Below, piece by piece: positions 34,681 to 42,118 of a DNA stretch of 42,118 nt; within the stretch, counting starts at the first letter, position 1, and each line of letters opens with the position of its first letter. Made by a program: the position numbers and the translations under genes. The notes below the pieces were generated by a model. That model was not told where the DNA came from and made no database searches. It was given only the letters and a program-made list of their open reading frames with translations. Where the stretch lies: assembly GCA_910587635.1 (NCBI GenBank), contig CAJUNB010000034.1:1-42118 (forward strand). The letters are read 5' to 3'. This DNA comes from an uncultured Lachnospiraceae bacterium (lineage in GTDB: Bacteria; Bacillota; Clostridia; Lachnospirales; Lachnospiraceae).

Positions 34681-35559
34681 ATGCTAAGTGAGATGAAGGC
34701 GAAGCGGATAAAACATAAAGTCAAAAGCTATAGTATGATTACACTGGCTGCCGTAGCGTATGCGGCCGGAATCAGTCTTTTTCTTGACCCTAATAATCTG
34801 GCACCAGGAGGCGTGACAGGTATTGCGATTCTTGTGAATCGCCTGATTGGTATCCCTACCGGAACTCTAATTTTATTGTTGAATGTACCGTTACTCTTAC
34901 TTGGGATCTGGAAATTCGGATGGAAATTTATCTGTTCCACATTTTATGCGATTTTTATTGTCTCTGTGGCAACAGATGTGCTTGCGCCAATAGGTGCACT
35001 GACGAAAGAACCCATATTGGCAGCGGCGGCTGGAGGCGCACTGTCTGCGGCGGCTCTTGGCTTTGTCTTTCGTGCGGGGGCCACTACAGGGGGAATGGAT
35101 ATTGTAATCAAGGTGCTGCGTCTGAAATATCCTCATATGAAGACGAGCTCTCTGTTTCTCATTACGGATGTATGTATTGCATCCTGTTCGGGTCTTGTGT
35201 TTGGAAACGTAGATGTCGTTCTGTATGCCCTTGTGGCGGTCTTTGTCATGTCCTATGTGATGGATTTGGTATTGTATGGGAAAGATGAGGCGAATCTGCT
35301 CTATATTATCAGTGACAGGCCTGAGGATATTTCTCAGCGGATTCTGGGGGAAATTGATGTGGGAGTTACGTTCCTCCAGGGGAGAGGGGCTTATAGCAGC
35401 CAGAATAAGAAAGTGATCATGTGTGTAACCAAAAAGCAGCAGGCCCCCGGAATAGAAGTGATTGTTAAGGAAGAGGACCCGCGCGCTTTTATGATCATTA
35501 CAAGTGCGTCTGAAATATATGGAGAAGGGTATAAAAATATATTTGCGGATAAGATCTAG
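34681..35559 (+). CDS. YitT family membrane protein (DUF161 + DUF2179)
   Basis: This 292-residue protein has five or six membrane segments in its N-terminal YitT/DUF161 half (about 15-190; GISLFLDPNNLAPGGVTGIAIL and FRAGATTGGMDIV are family features) and a soluble DUF2179 domain at the end (about 205-290). Function is not established. ATG 34681 is chosen; ATG 34693 and TTG 34672 are in frame, with no strong ribosome site at any. It follows ilvA by 13 bases. Confidence 0.88.
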   Translation: MLSEMKAKRIKHKVKSYSMITLAAVAYAAGISLFLDPNNLAPGGVTGIAILVNRLIGIPTGTLILLLNVPLLLLGIWKFGWKFICSTFYAIFIVSVATDVLAPIGALTKEPILAAAAGGALSAAALGFVFRAGATTGGMDIVIKVLRLKYPHMKTSSLFLITDVCIASCSGLVFGNVDVVLYALVAVFVMSYVMDLVLYGKDEANLLYIISDRPEDISQRILGEIDVGVTFLQGRGAYSSQNKKVIMCVTKKQQAPGIEVIVKEEDPRAFMIITSASEIYGEGYKNIFADKI

Positions 35560-35583
35560 GGAAACGCTGATTAAAGCATTTTC

Positions 35584-35633
35584 CGCGCCGGATTTGCGCT
35601 GTGAAACAGCATATTCTTCTGCAAATCCGTGCG
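35584..35633. terminator. Hairpin between convergent genes
   Basis: CGCGCCGGATTTGC (35584-35597) pairs with GCAAATCCGTGCG (35621-35633) with one gap, and an inner GCTG-TGAAA-CAGC hairpin lies between. It could serve both converging genes but has no clear T tract. Confidence 0.5.
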
Positions 35634-35638
35634 CTTCC

Positions 35639-35995
35639 TCAGGCAGGGAAGTAATAGACTGTGCCAAATTCCTGAATATTTTCCGGTGTTTCGTCATCGG
35701 CAGGGACATAGGAGGAATACCCCTGATCCTTTAAATAGGCTTCAAAAATCTCCCGGGTGTTGGAATTGGAAGATACTTCCACACCGTCGGAAGTCAGTAC
35801 CCGGACATTCATTTCCTGATTGTGAATGATAGGCCCGATCAGAATATTTTCGCAGCTCTGCATGAAGTTTCTGCCGGAAATGGATTTGTACAGATCGCTT
35901 GTGAACTGTACCTGATTGTGGCCCGGATCGTAGATCAGGTAATTTTTTTCTGTATTCTGTTCCGATTTATGATATTTCTTGAAAATCAGTTCCAT
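35639..35995 (-). CDS. Unknown 118-residue protein
   Basis: I do not recognise this soluble protein of 118 residues. It has no signal or membrane segment. The region about 62-100 (RVLTSDGVEVSSNSNTREIFEAYLKDQG) looks like a small alpha/beta module. The gene is real: a perfect AAGGAGGT site lies on the minus strand just before ATG 35995 and a promoter (TTCAAG at 36041-36046, TATAGT at 36018-36023, 17-bp spacer) drives it. It is divergent from the AraC regulator at 36120, so the regulator may control it. Confidence 0.8.
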   Translation of the reverse strand: MELIFKKYHKSEQNTEKNYLIYDPGHNQVQFTSDLYKSISGRNFMQSCENILIGPIIHNQEMNVRVLTSDGVEVSSNSNTREIFEAYLKDQGYSSYVPADDETPENIQEFGTVYYFPA

Positions 35996-36017
35996 ACCAG
36001 CACCTCCTTGTAGTTAT

Positions 36018-36046
36018 ACTATATCAGGCATTTTCCAATACTTGAA
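36018..36046 (-). promoter_or_regulatory. Sigma-A promoter of the unknown 118-residue gene
   Basis: On the minus strand TTCAAG (36046-36041), 17 bp, then TATAGT (36023-36018). It is back-to-back with the AraC promoter at 36068-36096. Confidence 0.65.
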
Positions 36047-36067
36047 TCATAAATATTGCTTTTTTTA

Positions 36068-36096
36068 TTGCAAAAAGTGCTATTGCATGCTATACT
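36068..36096 (+). promoter_or_regulatory. Sigma-A promoter of the AraC regulator
   Basis: TTGCAA (36068-36073), 17 bp, then TATACT (36091-36096), 24 bp before ATG 36120. It supports that start over the longer open frame, whose ATG lies upstream of this promoter. Confidence 0.7.
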
Positions 36097-36119
36097 CGGC
36101 GCAACATGTGGAGGATGGT

Positions 36120-36998
36120 ATGGGAAATTACGAAAAGACAGGATATCTGGAAGAGCCGTTTCGGCTGTTCCATTTGCGGGATCGCGGGATAAAAGAAGTG
36201 CAGTTGCATTATCATGATTTTTATAAGATTATCGTGTTTTACTGTGGGAATGTAACTTATATGATAGAGGGAAAGTCGTATATGCTGGAACCGGGAGATA
36301 TCATATTTGTAAACCGGGGAGATATCCATAAGCCTACTATCGATTCTGCCGTTCCCTATGAAAGGACAATTCTGTATATTTCACCGGAGTATTTGGAGAG
36401 TTGTCGTGATCGGGAGTATGATCCGTTTTTTTGTTTTTTACAGGCATCGGAAAAAAAATCCTATGTGATGCGGCCAGAAGCCTTCGGAGAAACAGAGGCA
36501 GGAAGGCTGCTCACAGGACTGAAAGGAAAAGAGGAGCGGTACGGGTGGAAACAGGAGAGAATGCTGCTATTTCAGCTTTTTCTTGTGGCATTGAACCGGA
36601 TGTGCATGGAAAAGGAGCAGAAAAAGGAGAGTCGTCCGGGAGCTGTTTACAACCAAAAGGTGATCGATCTGCTGACCTATTTGAGAGAGCATATTTTTGA
36701 GGATATCTCTATAGACGGGCTGGCGGAAACCTTTTATATCAGCAAATATCATATGATGCGTCTGTTCAAAAATGAAACCGGTTACACGATACACCGATAT
36801 ATTACAGAAAAGAGAATTGCAGCGGCGAAGGAAAAACTGCAAAAGGGCACTCCTGCCACAAAGGTGAGTGAAGAATGTGGATTTTCTGACTATTCCACTT
36901 TTCTGAGGGCTTTTCAGAGCTGTACGAAGATGACACCTACCGCTTTTGCAGAAACCCAGAAAGACCGGAGCTTGTATGAATTTCATAGTCCTCTGTGA
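36120..36998 (+). CDS. AraC family transcriptional regulator
   Basis: This 292-residue regulator has an N-terminal cupin-like sensing domain (about 20-110, with HYHDFYKIIVFYCG and YMLEPGDIIFVNRGDIHKP) and two C-terminal helix-turn-helix units (about 190-285, with ISKYHMMRLFKNETGYTIHRYI and SEECGFSDYSTFLRAFQ). Start ATG 36120 follows GGAGGA. The sensing domain resembles members that bind sugars or small organic molecules. The target is probably the divergent unknown gene. Its 3' end overlaps the converging apbE by 62 bases. Confidence 0.9.
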   Translation: MGNYEKTGYLEEPFRLFHLRDRGIKEVQLHYHDFYKIIVFYCGNVTYMIEGKSYMLEPGDIIFVNRGDIHKPTIDSAVPYERTILYISPEYLESCRDREYDPFFCFLQASEKKSYVMRPEAFGETEAGRLLTGLKGKEERYGWKQERMLLFQLFLVALNRMCMEKEQKKESRPGAVYNQKVIDLLTYLREHIFEDISIDGLAETFYISKYHMMRLFKNETGYTIHRYITEKRIAAAKEKLQKGTPATKVSEECGFSDYSTFLRAFQSCTKMTPTAFAETQKDRSLYEFHSPL

Positions 36999-37989
36999 TA
37001 AAGACTGCTTCGACAGCGGGGAGGGATTCCACATAGGCCATTCCTTTTTCGAGGCCAAGAAGAAAGCAGGCGGTACTGAGGATATCGCCTTCTGCAGAGG
37101 AAGCGGATAAGATAGTGACGCCAAGCAGGCCATTGTTTTCGGGCAGGCCGGTTGCGGTATTCAGCAGATGGTGGTAACGCACACCATCCAGCTCATAGTA
37201 CCGTTCATAGACGCCGGAAGAGACAAGAGAGGCATCGGAGACGGAAAGAGATACCATGCTCGTATTGTGGGCATCAAAGGGGCGCCGGATACCGAGGGTA
37301 AAGTCAGAACCGTCCGGCTTGTTTCCCAGTGTGAGTAAATTACCTCCAAGATCGATAATGGCACTTTGGATTTCCTGGGAAAACAGATATTCTTTCAGCC
37401 GGTCGGCAATGTAGCCTTTTGCAATACATCCCAGGTCCAGAGCGGCGTCCGGATCGCTCAAAGTGACAGTGGTGCCATTTATATGGACATTGCGGTAATC
37501 CACATGAGGAAGAAGTTTTTGAATCTGCGACTGTGCAGGTGGCATGGGGGATATATTTTGTTCTGTAATGGTTAAGTTTGCAGAAGAAAAATTCCATAGA
37601 GCGGACAGGGGGGCTATCGTGATGTCCACAGCACCATCGGTTTCAGCGCAATAGTGCAGAGCCTTTTGTAAGAGCTGCACCGTTTCAGGATGCACCTCTA
37701 CAGGACGGCCCCCGGCATGGTTGATCTTCCATATATCACTGTCTTCCTTTGTCCGGCTCAACATTTTATCATAGTTCTGGCACAGGCTGAAACACTGCTG
37801 AAAAATTTCATTGCTGCGGTCGATAGGGAGGCTGTCATATATTGTTATGGTAATAGCGGTATCAAAATAAATGCCAGTTTGTGACATGGGTGTCGTATTT
37901 TGGCCGCATCCGGTAAGCAGAAGGGAAAATATAGGAGACAGTGTGATAAAAAGTGATGTCAGAATGGAAACTTTAGATTTTGCTTTCAT
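36937..37989 (-). CDS. apbE: FAD:protein FMN transferase (ApbE), lipoprotein
   Basis: ApbE attaches FMN to threonine residues of redox proteins outside the cytoplasm. The 350-residue protein has a lipoprotein signal with lipobox LTGC (C28), then the family's motifs DLGCIAKGYIADRL, DLGGNLLTLG and STACFLLG. On the minus strand GAGAGGA lies just before ATG 37989; ATG 38004 would add five residues. The flavoprotein target, for example an Rnf or Nqr-type subunit, is not in the window. The 3' end overlaps the AraC gene by 62 bases. Confidence 0.91.
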   Translation of the reverse strand: MKAKSKVSILTSLFITLSPIFSLLLTGCGQNTTPMSQTGIYFDTAITITIYDSLPIDRSNEIFQQCFSLCQNYDKMLSRTKEDSDIWKINHAGGRPVEVHPETVQLLQKALHYCAETDGAVDITIAPLSALWNFSSANLTITEQNISPMPPAQSQIQKLLPHVDYRNVHINGTTVTLSDPDAALDLGCIAKGYIADRLKEYLFSQEIQSAIIDLGGNLLTLGNKPDGSDFTLGIRRPFDAHNTSMVSLSVSDASLVSSGVYERYYELDGVRYHHLLNTATGLPENNGLLGVTILSASSAEGDILSTACFLLGLEKGMAYVESLPAVEAVFITEDYEIHTSSGLSGFLQKR

Positions 37990-38103
37990 GGAAATTCCTC
38001 TCACTTGTAATTTGGATAAAAGTATTATATTATGTTAGCAGAAAATCAAGGAGCCAGATAGATAAAGTATAGCAGAAAATAAGAGAAAGAGGAAAGATAA
38101 GAT

Positions 38104-39210
38104 ATGCGGTTATCGGATGATTTTGATGACAGACACTCCGGCGTACCGGTTATTTATATGGCAATCGGTATGCTTTTATTTGTGATAACGGTGGTGGGGG
38201 CAGTAGTGTTGACAAATAAAAAGCCTCAGAGCATGGAGCGACCGGAGGAATCGGCAGCTTTATCGGAAGAGGAAACCATCGGCGCTGTGGATATGACTAC
38301 GGCACAACCGGAAGATCCCTATATTTCAGGAAGCGATCTGACGAGTGACGATCTGGATTTCTGGCATATGTACGATGAGACTGAGAGTACAGAGGAAGAG
38401 GAAGAAAAACAGAAAGAAGAGGAAGAAGAAAAAGTAAGTGATCCGTCTACAGACGGAAAACATACAAAGTTGATCGCGGAAGACGGGACGGAAGAATGGG
38501 TCAGTATCAATCCCTATCTGACAAAAAATACATATGATAATGCCGGACTCGTATACCAGTATCCGATTATGAAATATTACGAAGACAGTGAAAAAGTGTC
38601 ACGGGTGGGGATTAAGGTTTCGGCAGAAGACGGAGATATCAATTTTGACAGACTGAAAAAAGCGGGCGTGGATTTTGCCATGATCCAGATTGGGTCCCGG
38701 GGCTATGGCAGTGGGAATCTGATGGCGGATGATATGTTCTATGAAAATGTAAGAAAAGCCACGGAGGCGGGGATGGACATCGGTGTTACCTTCTTTTCTC
38801 AGGCCGTTACGACGGAGGAAGCTCTGGAAGAGGCAAACAGGGTAATAGAAGGACTGCAGGGATTTACGGTGGTATATCCGGTGGTTTTCGATATGGAGTA
38901 TATCAAAAACGATACGGCCAGGGTACAGGGGCTTTCCAAAGATGCCAAGACAGAAATTGCCATGACATTTCTGAATGCGATCCAACAGGCGGGATTTAAA
39001 GCCATGCTGTATGGAGATAAAGAATGGTTGATTCGGAAAGTGGATCTTACGAAGCTGATCAGTTATGATGTGTGGTTTTCTCAGGAAGGGGATACACCGG
39101 ACTATCCCTATAGATTTACTATGTGGGAATATACAAAAACTGCGAAACTCAATGGCATGGAGGATCCGGCCAAGCTGAGTATCTGTTTTATCGACTATGC
39201 ATCGAAATAA
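38104..39210 (+). CDS. Membrane-anchored GH25-like muramidase
   Basis: This 368-residue protein has an N-terminal membrane segment (about 14-36), an acidic linker (about 45-115) and a GH25 lysozyme-like domain (about 165-366). Landmarks are GVDFAMIQIGSRGY, GVTFFSQAVTTEEA and the PVVFDMEY motif (D263, E265). The first catalytic aspartate of the family (GIDVS) is replaced by lysine (GIKVS, K171), and the usual W-Q-G is missing. It probably still binds cell wall; the activity is uncertain. No close neighbour gives a pathway. Confidence 0.82.
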   Translation: MRLSDDFDDRHSGVPVIYMAIGMLLFVITVVGAVVLTNKKPQSMERPEESAALSEEETIGAVDMTTAQPEDPYISGSDLTSDDLDFWHMYDETESTEEEEEKQKEEEEEKVSDPSTDGKHTKLIAEDGTEEWVSINPYLTKNTYDNAGLVYQYPIMKYYEDSEKVSRVGIKVSAEDGDINFDRLKKAGVDFAMIQIGSRGYGSGNLMADDMFYENVRKATEAGMDIGVTFFSQAVTTEEALEEANRVIEGLQGFTVVYPVVFDMEYIKNDTARVQGLSKDAKTEIAMTFLNAIQQAGFKAMLYGDKEWLIRKVDLTKLISYDVWFSQEGDTPDYPYRFTMWEYTKTAKLNGMEDPAKLSICFIDYASK

Positions 39211-39280
39211 CAGGTGTTTTTAAAATAACAGATGTTACAATAACGGGGCAAAAGAAACCGGAGAGCGTGGAGGAAGGGAT

Positions 39281-39871
39281 ATGGAAGCAAGGACAGCAAA
39301 AATAACGCGGTGTACTAAAGAAACGGAGATATCGGTCACATTGAATCTGGACGGCAGCGGGCAGTACCGTATCAGTACAGGAATCGGATTTTTTGACCAT
39401 ATGCTCGGCGGTTTTGCAAGACATGGTTTGTTTGACTTGGATCTCGTATGTAAGGGGGATCTGGAAGTAGATTCCCATCATACGATTGAAGATGTGGGCA
39501 TTGTACTGGGAGAGGCCATCAGGGAAGCTCTGGGAGAAAAAAAGGCCGTCCGGCGCTATGGAAGTATGATGCTTCCCATGGATGAGGCGCTGGTACTGTG
39601 TGCCATCGATCTGTCGGGCAGGCCATATCTTTGCTTTGATGAGAACTATACAGTGCCAAAGATCGGAGAGATGGATACAGAAATGTTTCATGAATTTTTC
39701 TATGCGGTCTCTTATTCCGCAGGAATGAATTTACATATCAAACAGCTTAACGGAACCAATAACCACCATATTGCAGAAGCTACTTTTAAGGCGTTTGCCA
39801 AGGCGCTGGATGAGGCGACAGGATATGAACCCCGGGTGGAAGGGGTGTGGTCGACAAAAGGGATGCTGTAA
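39281..39871 (+). CDS. hisB: Imidazoleglycerol-phosphate dehydratase
   Basis: HisB dehydrates imidazole glycerol phosphate in histidine synthesis. The 196-residue protein is the monofunctional form, without the phosphatase domain of enterobacterial HisB. Motifs are FFDHMLGGFARHGLFDL, DSHHTIEDVGIVLGEA, and NNHHIAEATFKAFAKAL, with the metal-binding histidines. ATG 39281 follows GGAGGAAGGGA. No other his gene lies in the window, so the gene is orphaned here; the neighbours are unrelated. Confidence 0.93.
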   Translation: MEARTAKITRCTKETEISVTLNLDGSGQYRISTGIGFFDHMLGGFARHGLFDLDLVCKGDLEVDSHHTIEDVGIVLGEAIREALGEKKAVRRYGSMMLPMDEALVLCAIDLSGRPYLCFDENYTVPKIGEMDTEMFHEFFYAVSYSAGMNLHIKQLNGTNNHHIAEATFKAFAKALDEATGYEPRVEGVWSTKGML

Positions 39872-39898
39872 GAGGAAGTAAAGCGCGCCCTGGTGGAT

Positions 39899-40690
39899 TC
39901 AGAAGTGAGGATAGGCAGTTATTTTAGGAGATATGGCTAGTTTATCATAGAGGTCGGCGTAGAGGGAAGGAGAAACGTTCTCCATATAATTGGGGACATA
40001 CTGCCTCGTGACGCCGGCTTTCTTCAGTATATCAATGGCTTTATTGTAGGCGATGGCAGCTTCCGTATCCGTTTCATAATAGCCGATGACAAAGTCACCA
40101 TTGACATGGATTTTGGCCTGATAGGAAATCTTTCCCTGTCGTATTATCTGTCTGACTCCATGATAGCGGTTTATGATTTCGATATTTTCGTAACGAAAAT
40201 CCAGGGAGTCTCCGTTGACAAAACGATAGTCTCTGTCAATTACTCCATAGTTTTTTATACCATAGCGAGAGGCAATACCGATCTGCATTCCGTAGTCATT
40301 GACAAAGAAACGGTTGCCTCTTTTCATGATCTTTCGGGAAGAATAGTAAAATAAGTCATCCAGATCAAATTTCAAAACGATGTCAGGGGAAATATAGTAT
40401 TCAAAATATTTGATGCGGATATAAATCGGGGTCGGGATATAGAGCCTGTTGTCTCTGAAATTTAAGAGACATACCCATTTTTCAAAAGAGATGGACAGCT
40501 CTTCCCGATAGGAATTTAAAGTGACAGTGGTGTCATTTATAATATGGGAAGCCTCCTGATAAGCCCGATGTGCAGACTGCTGGGACGGGAAACTTCCCAG
40601 GCTGATATGCCTGGCACGGTAGGTAATGGAAGCACGGAAGTAGAGACTTCCGTCTTTTTTTCTGGCGGGAAAAACACCGGGCAGATGCAT
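39899..40690 (-). CDS. AP2-like DNA-binding protein with HNH-relic middle region
   Basis: I recognise domain similarity only. The 263-residue protein has an AP2/ERF-like module at about 8-50 (LYFRASITYRARHISLGSF), another at about 176-227 (GVRQIIRQGKISYQAKI and an alpha helix AAIAYNKAIDIL), and between them a region (about 120-173) ending NGDSLDFRYENIEIIN, which matches the end of HNH_3 homing endonucleases (NGNxxDNRxxNL). The catalytic histidine of HNH is not seen. ATG 40690 has AAGGAG upstream on the minus strand; the longer frame to 40705 would start with TTG. It may be a domesticated homing-endonuclease relic acting as a DNA-binding protein. Confidence 0.72.
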   Translation of the reverse strand: MHLPGVFPARKKDGSLYFRASITYRARHISLGSFPSQQSAHRAYQEASHIINDTTVTLNSYREELSISFEKWVCLLNFRDNRLYIPTPIYIRIKYFEYYISPDIVLKFDLDDLFYYSSRKIMKRGNRFFVNDYGMQIGIASRYGIKNYGVIDRDYRFVNGDSLDFRYENIEIINRYHGVRQIIRQGKISYQAKIHVNGDFVIGYYETDTEAAIAYNKAIDILKKAGVTRQYVPNYMENVSPSLYADLYDKLAISPKITAYPHF

Positions 40691-40903
40691 GAAAGCTCCT
40701 TTCAAGGCATGTGTTGCAGATGATTACAGATGATTTCTACTCTCTTCAACAAAGGAATCCATCTATGAACATGATCATACCGCCAATGAGGATTTTTCGC
40801 AAGGGACTTTAGGAAATACTCTAATTGATTTTTGATGGTCTCTTTTCCAGATTTTGTCATATTTTTTGTACAACCTGTATAGAATGATATGGGTGAAGAG
40901 ATT

Positions 40904-41521
40904 ATGTATAAAAAATACAGTCTTCTGCTTGTCTTGTGTAATCTTGTTCTACTTGTTTCCTTTTGCTGTCTGAAAATTTCGGAAAGAAGCCAGTATGCGG
41001 CTTCGCCTGCATTTCAGATGAAGCTGCGGGAAGGAATGCAGGAGGAGGAAGTATCCAGCCGGCTGGGCAGTATGGAGCGGGCAGAGTCAGGGCAGCGGAT
41101 TATCGACTATCAGGTACTGGAGCGGCAGGGACAGACTCTGACAGAAGCTGAGTTTCAGGTGCTGTGCAGAATCGTGGAAGCAGAAGCGGGCGGGGAAGAT
41201 ATCAATGGACGCATTTTAGTGGCCAATGTGATTTTGAACCGGGTTCAGAGCGAGGCTTTTCCAAATACAGTGGAAGGCGTGGTATTTCAGAAACATAACG
41301 GCAGATTCCAGTTTTCACCGATCTATGATGGACGGTATAACAGAGTGAAAATATCGGAAGAGACAGTGGAGGCAGTAGAAAGGGCACTTGCAGGAGAAGA
41401 TTATTCCAAGGGAGCGCTCTATTTTGTATCCAGAAAAGGAGCGGCCCCGGACAAAATGAGATGGTTTGATAATCATCTGACCCGACTGTTCCAGTATGGT
41501 GGACATGAGTTCTTTGCGTAA
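40904..41521 (+). CDS. Cell wall hydrolase, SleB/CwlJ family
   Basis: This 205-residue protein has an N-terminal membrane or signal segment (about 6-25) and a C-terminal Hydrolase_2 domain (about 85-205), the catalytic part of spore cortex-lytic enzymes SleB and CwlJ. The acidic catalytic residue is in RIVEAEAGGED; QFSPIYDGRYN and ALYFVS also fit. It lacks the peptidoglycan-binding domain seen in SleB. ATG 40904 is preferred; ATG 40889 in frame has no ribosome site. Cortex lysis in germination is the likely role. Confidence 0.85.
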   Translation: MYKKYSLLLVLCNLVLLVSFCCLKISERSQYAASPAFQMKLREGMQEEEVSSRLGSMERAESGQRIIDYQVLERQGQTLTEAEFQVLCRIVEAEAGGEDINGRILVANVILNRVQSEAFPNTVEGVVFQKHNGRFQFSPIYDGRYNRVKISEETVEAVERALAGEDYSKGALYFVSRKGAAPDKMRWFDNHLTRLFQYGGHEFFA

Positions 41522-41592
41522 TTTGAGATTCTCCATTTTTTCCAGATAAAGAATATTGCCGGGATTTTACGGCTCCTTGAAAAAGCGTCCGT

Positions 41593-41754
41593 ACCCTCAG
41601 TGAACAAGGGGACACATGTCCTGAACCATGTTATTTGCTTGATTTTCTTCGTTGTCCTCAGTTGGCGGACAGAACGTACGCGAGATGAAAGTAACGAAGC
41701 AGATGTCCCAATTCGCCCTTTTCCGACCGTGTGCCCCCTTGTTCACTGAGGGTA
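41593..41754. mobile_element. 162-bp MITE-like repeat with 20-bp terminal inverted repeats
   Basis: TACCCTCAGTGAACAAGGGG (41593-41612) is exactly inverted at 41735-41754. The interior contains GAACGTACGC and a GGACAACG-like core, and its reverse complement matches the repeat at 1-142 (conserved ATGGTTCAGG, GTGTGCCC and ACTGAGGGTA). No coding frame is present. I see no obvious flanking duplication. Confidence 0.75.
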
Positions 41755-42017
41755 TTCTGTCGCAAAGCAGAATCTTTACGCTTTTATAGCTATAATGAAA
41801 AATGACAGAGCTGTTCGCATAATGTGCAATCATGCGTCTGACATGCTCAAATTTGTGTAAGGATTGCGTGGATCCCAATGCTGTGATATAATGTGCACGA
41901 AGCAATGAGCAGTGCGTGAGCGAATGTCAGAATGAAATGTGCTTGCACATTTTCATGAAGACATGAGCGAACATAGGGCGAAGCCCGTGAATGAGGAAAA
42001 CCAAAGGTTTTCCGAAT
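41755..42017. other. Non-coding region rich in short hairpins
   Basis: No gene is supported. A set of small hairpins lies here: 41932-41956 (TGTGC-TT-GCACA core), 41976-41986 (GGGC-GAA-GCCC) and 41995-42013 (GGAAAACC-AAA-GGTTTTCC). Together with 42018-42118 they form an array. Confidence 0.6.
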
Positions 42018-42118
42018 GTGCACTGCGAAGCAGCTAGAGTAGGAAGCGAAGCTTGCGAACGGGCACTGCGAAGCAGCTAGAGTAGGAAGCGAAGCTTGCG
42101 AACGGGCACTGCGAAGCA
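42018..42118. repeat. 43-bp tandem repeat, cut by the window end
   Basis: Units at 42018-42060 and 42061-42103 are almost identical, and a third starts at 42104. Each unit contains two GAA-loop hairpins (CTGC-GAA-GCAG and AAGC-GAA-GCTT). The sequence GCGAAGC is known for forming unusually stable DNA mini-hairpins. No coding potential is seen. Confidence 0.85.

Noticed and set aside
42018..42118. CRISPR array
   Set aside because: The 43-bp units are adjacent without spacers and no cas gene is nearby.

Overview
The window looks like a chromosomal segment of a spore-forming Gram-positive anaerobe of the class Clostridia, most likely family Lachnospiraceae. The evidence is a zinc-ribbon L32 protein with the Lachnospiraceae-type start (MSICPKNK), GerA, PdaA and SleB-type sporulation proteins, a DUF711 (PFL family) gene paired with an ACT protein, Pta-AckA fermentation genes, strong AGGAGG ribosome sites, A/T-rich sigma-A promoters and many short palindromic intergenic repeats. 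I cannot name genus or species from the sequence alone.

Layout. 1-142: right-hand part of a palindromic repeat that recurs inverted at 41593-41754. 244-2917: a small unknown protein, a PdaA-like peptidoglycan deacetylase and a lone GerA-family germination protein on the minus strand. 3059-8128: a self-contained glucose-type PTS operon made of a sigma-A promoter, an RNA antiterminator/terminator switch, a BglG/LicT-family antiterminator gene, crr, ptsI, ptsH, ptsG and a terminator. 8275-16545: a long co-directional run with overlapping or closely spaced genes (orphan zinc-finger membrane protein, polA, coaE, FtsA-like ATPase, YycJ-type hydrolase, ACT protein, DUF711 protein). A 140-bp MITE-like element follows at 16553-16692. 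16722-20590: a peptide-use operon (OPT transporter, PqqD-like protein, PepD dipeptidase). 20618-21853: tmcAL on the minus strand. 21914-24316: pta-ackA with a candidate operator and a 35-bp palindrome between the genes. 24351-25083: a secreted protein built from a recent internal duplication. 25179-35559: yceD-rpmF, an alpha/beta hydrolase flanked by palindromic repeats, then plsX-acpP-rnc-smc-ftsY-ilvA-yitT. 35639-38004: an unknown small protein divergent from an AraC regulator, and an ApbE lipoprotein. 38104-41521: membrane-anchored GH25-like protein, orphan hisB, an AP2/HNH-relic protein and a SleB-like hydrolase. 41593-42118: MITE-like repeat and an array of short hairpins ending in a 43-bp tandem repeat.

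How the parts work together. The PTS operon supplies every phosphotransfer component (EI, HPr, EIIA, EIICB) and its own transcription switch. The antiterminator keeps the two PRD1 histidines, lacks both PRD2 histidines, and the HPr has arginine where HPr kinase would phosphorylate serine. Both changes point to control by the sugar transporter alone rather than by HPr-mediated catabolite signalling. Pta-AckA turns acetyl-CoA into acetate and ATP. OPT-PqqD-PepD would import and cleave peptides. The yceD to ftsY block is standard housekeeping for ribosome, lipid, RNA processing, chromosome and membrane targeting functions.

No complete exotic system such as CRISPR, an RM system or a prophage is visible. 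The best candidates for undescribed biology are the duplicated Cys-containing secreted protein (24426-25001), the OPT-PqqD-PepD cassette, the AP2/HNH relic protein (39899-40690), the FtsA-like protein with beta-grasp-like C-terminal repeats, and the repeat families at the window edges.
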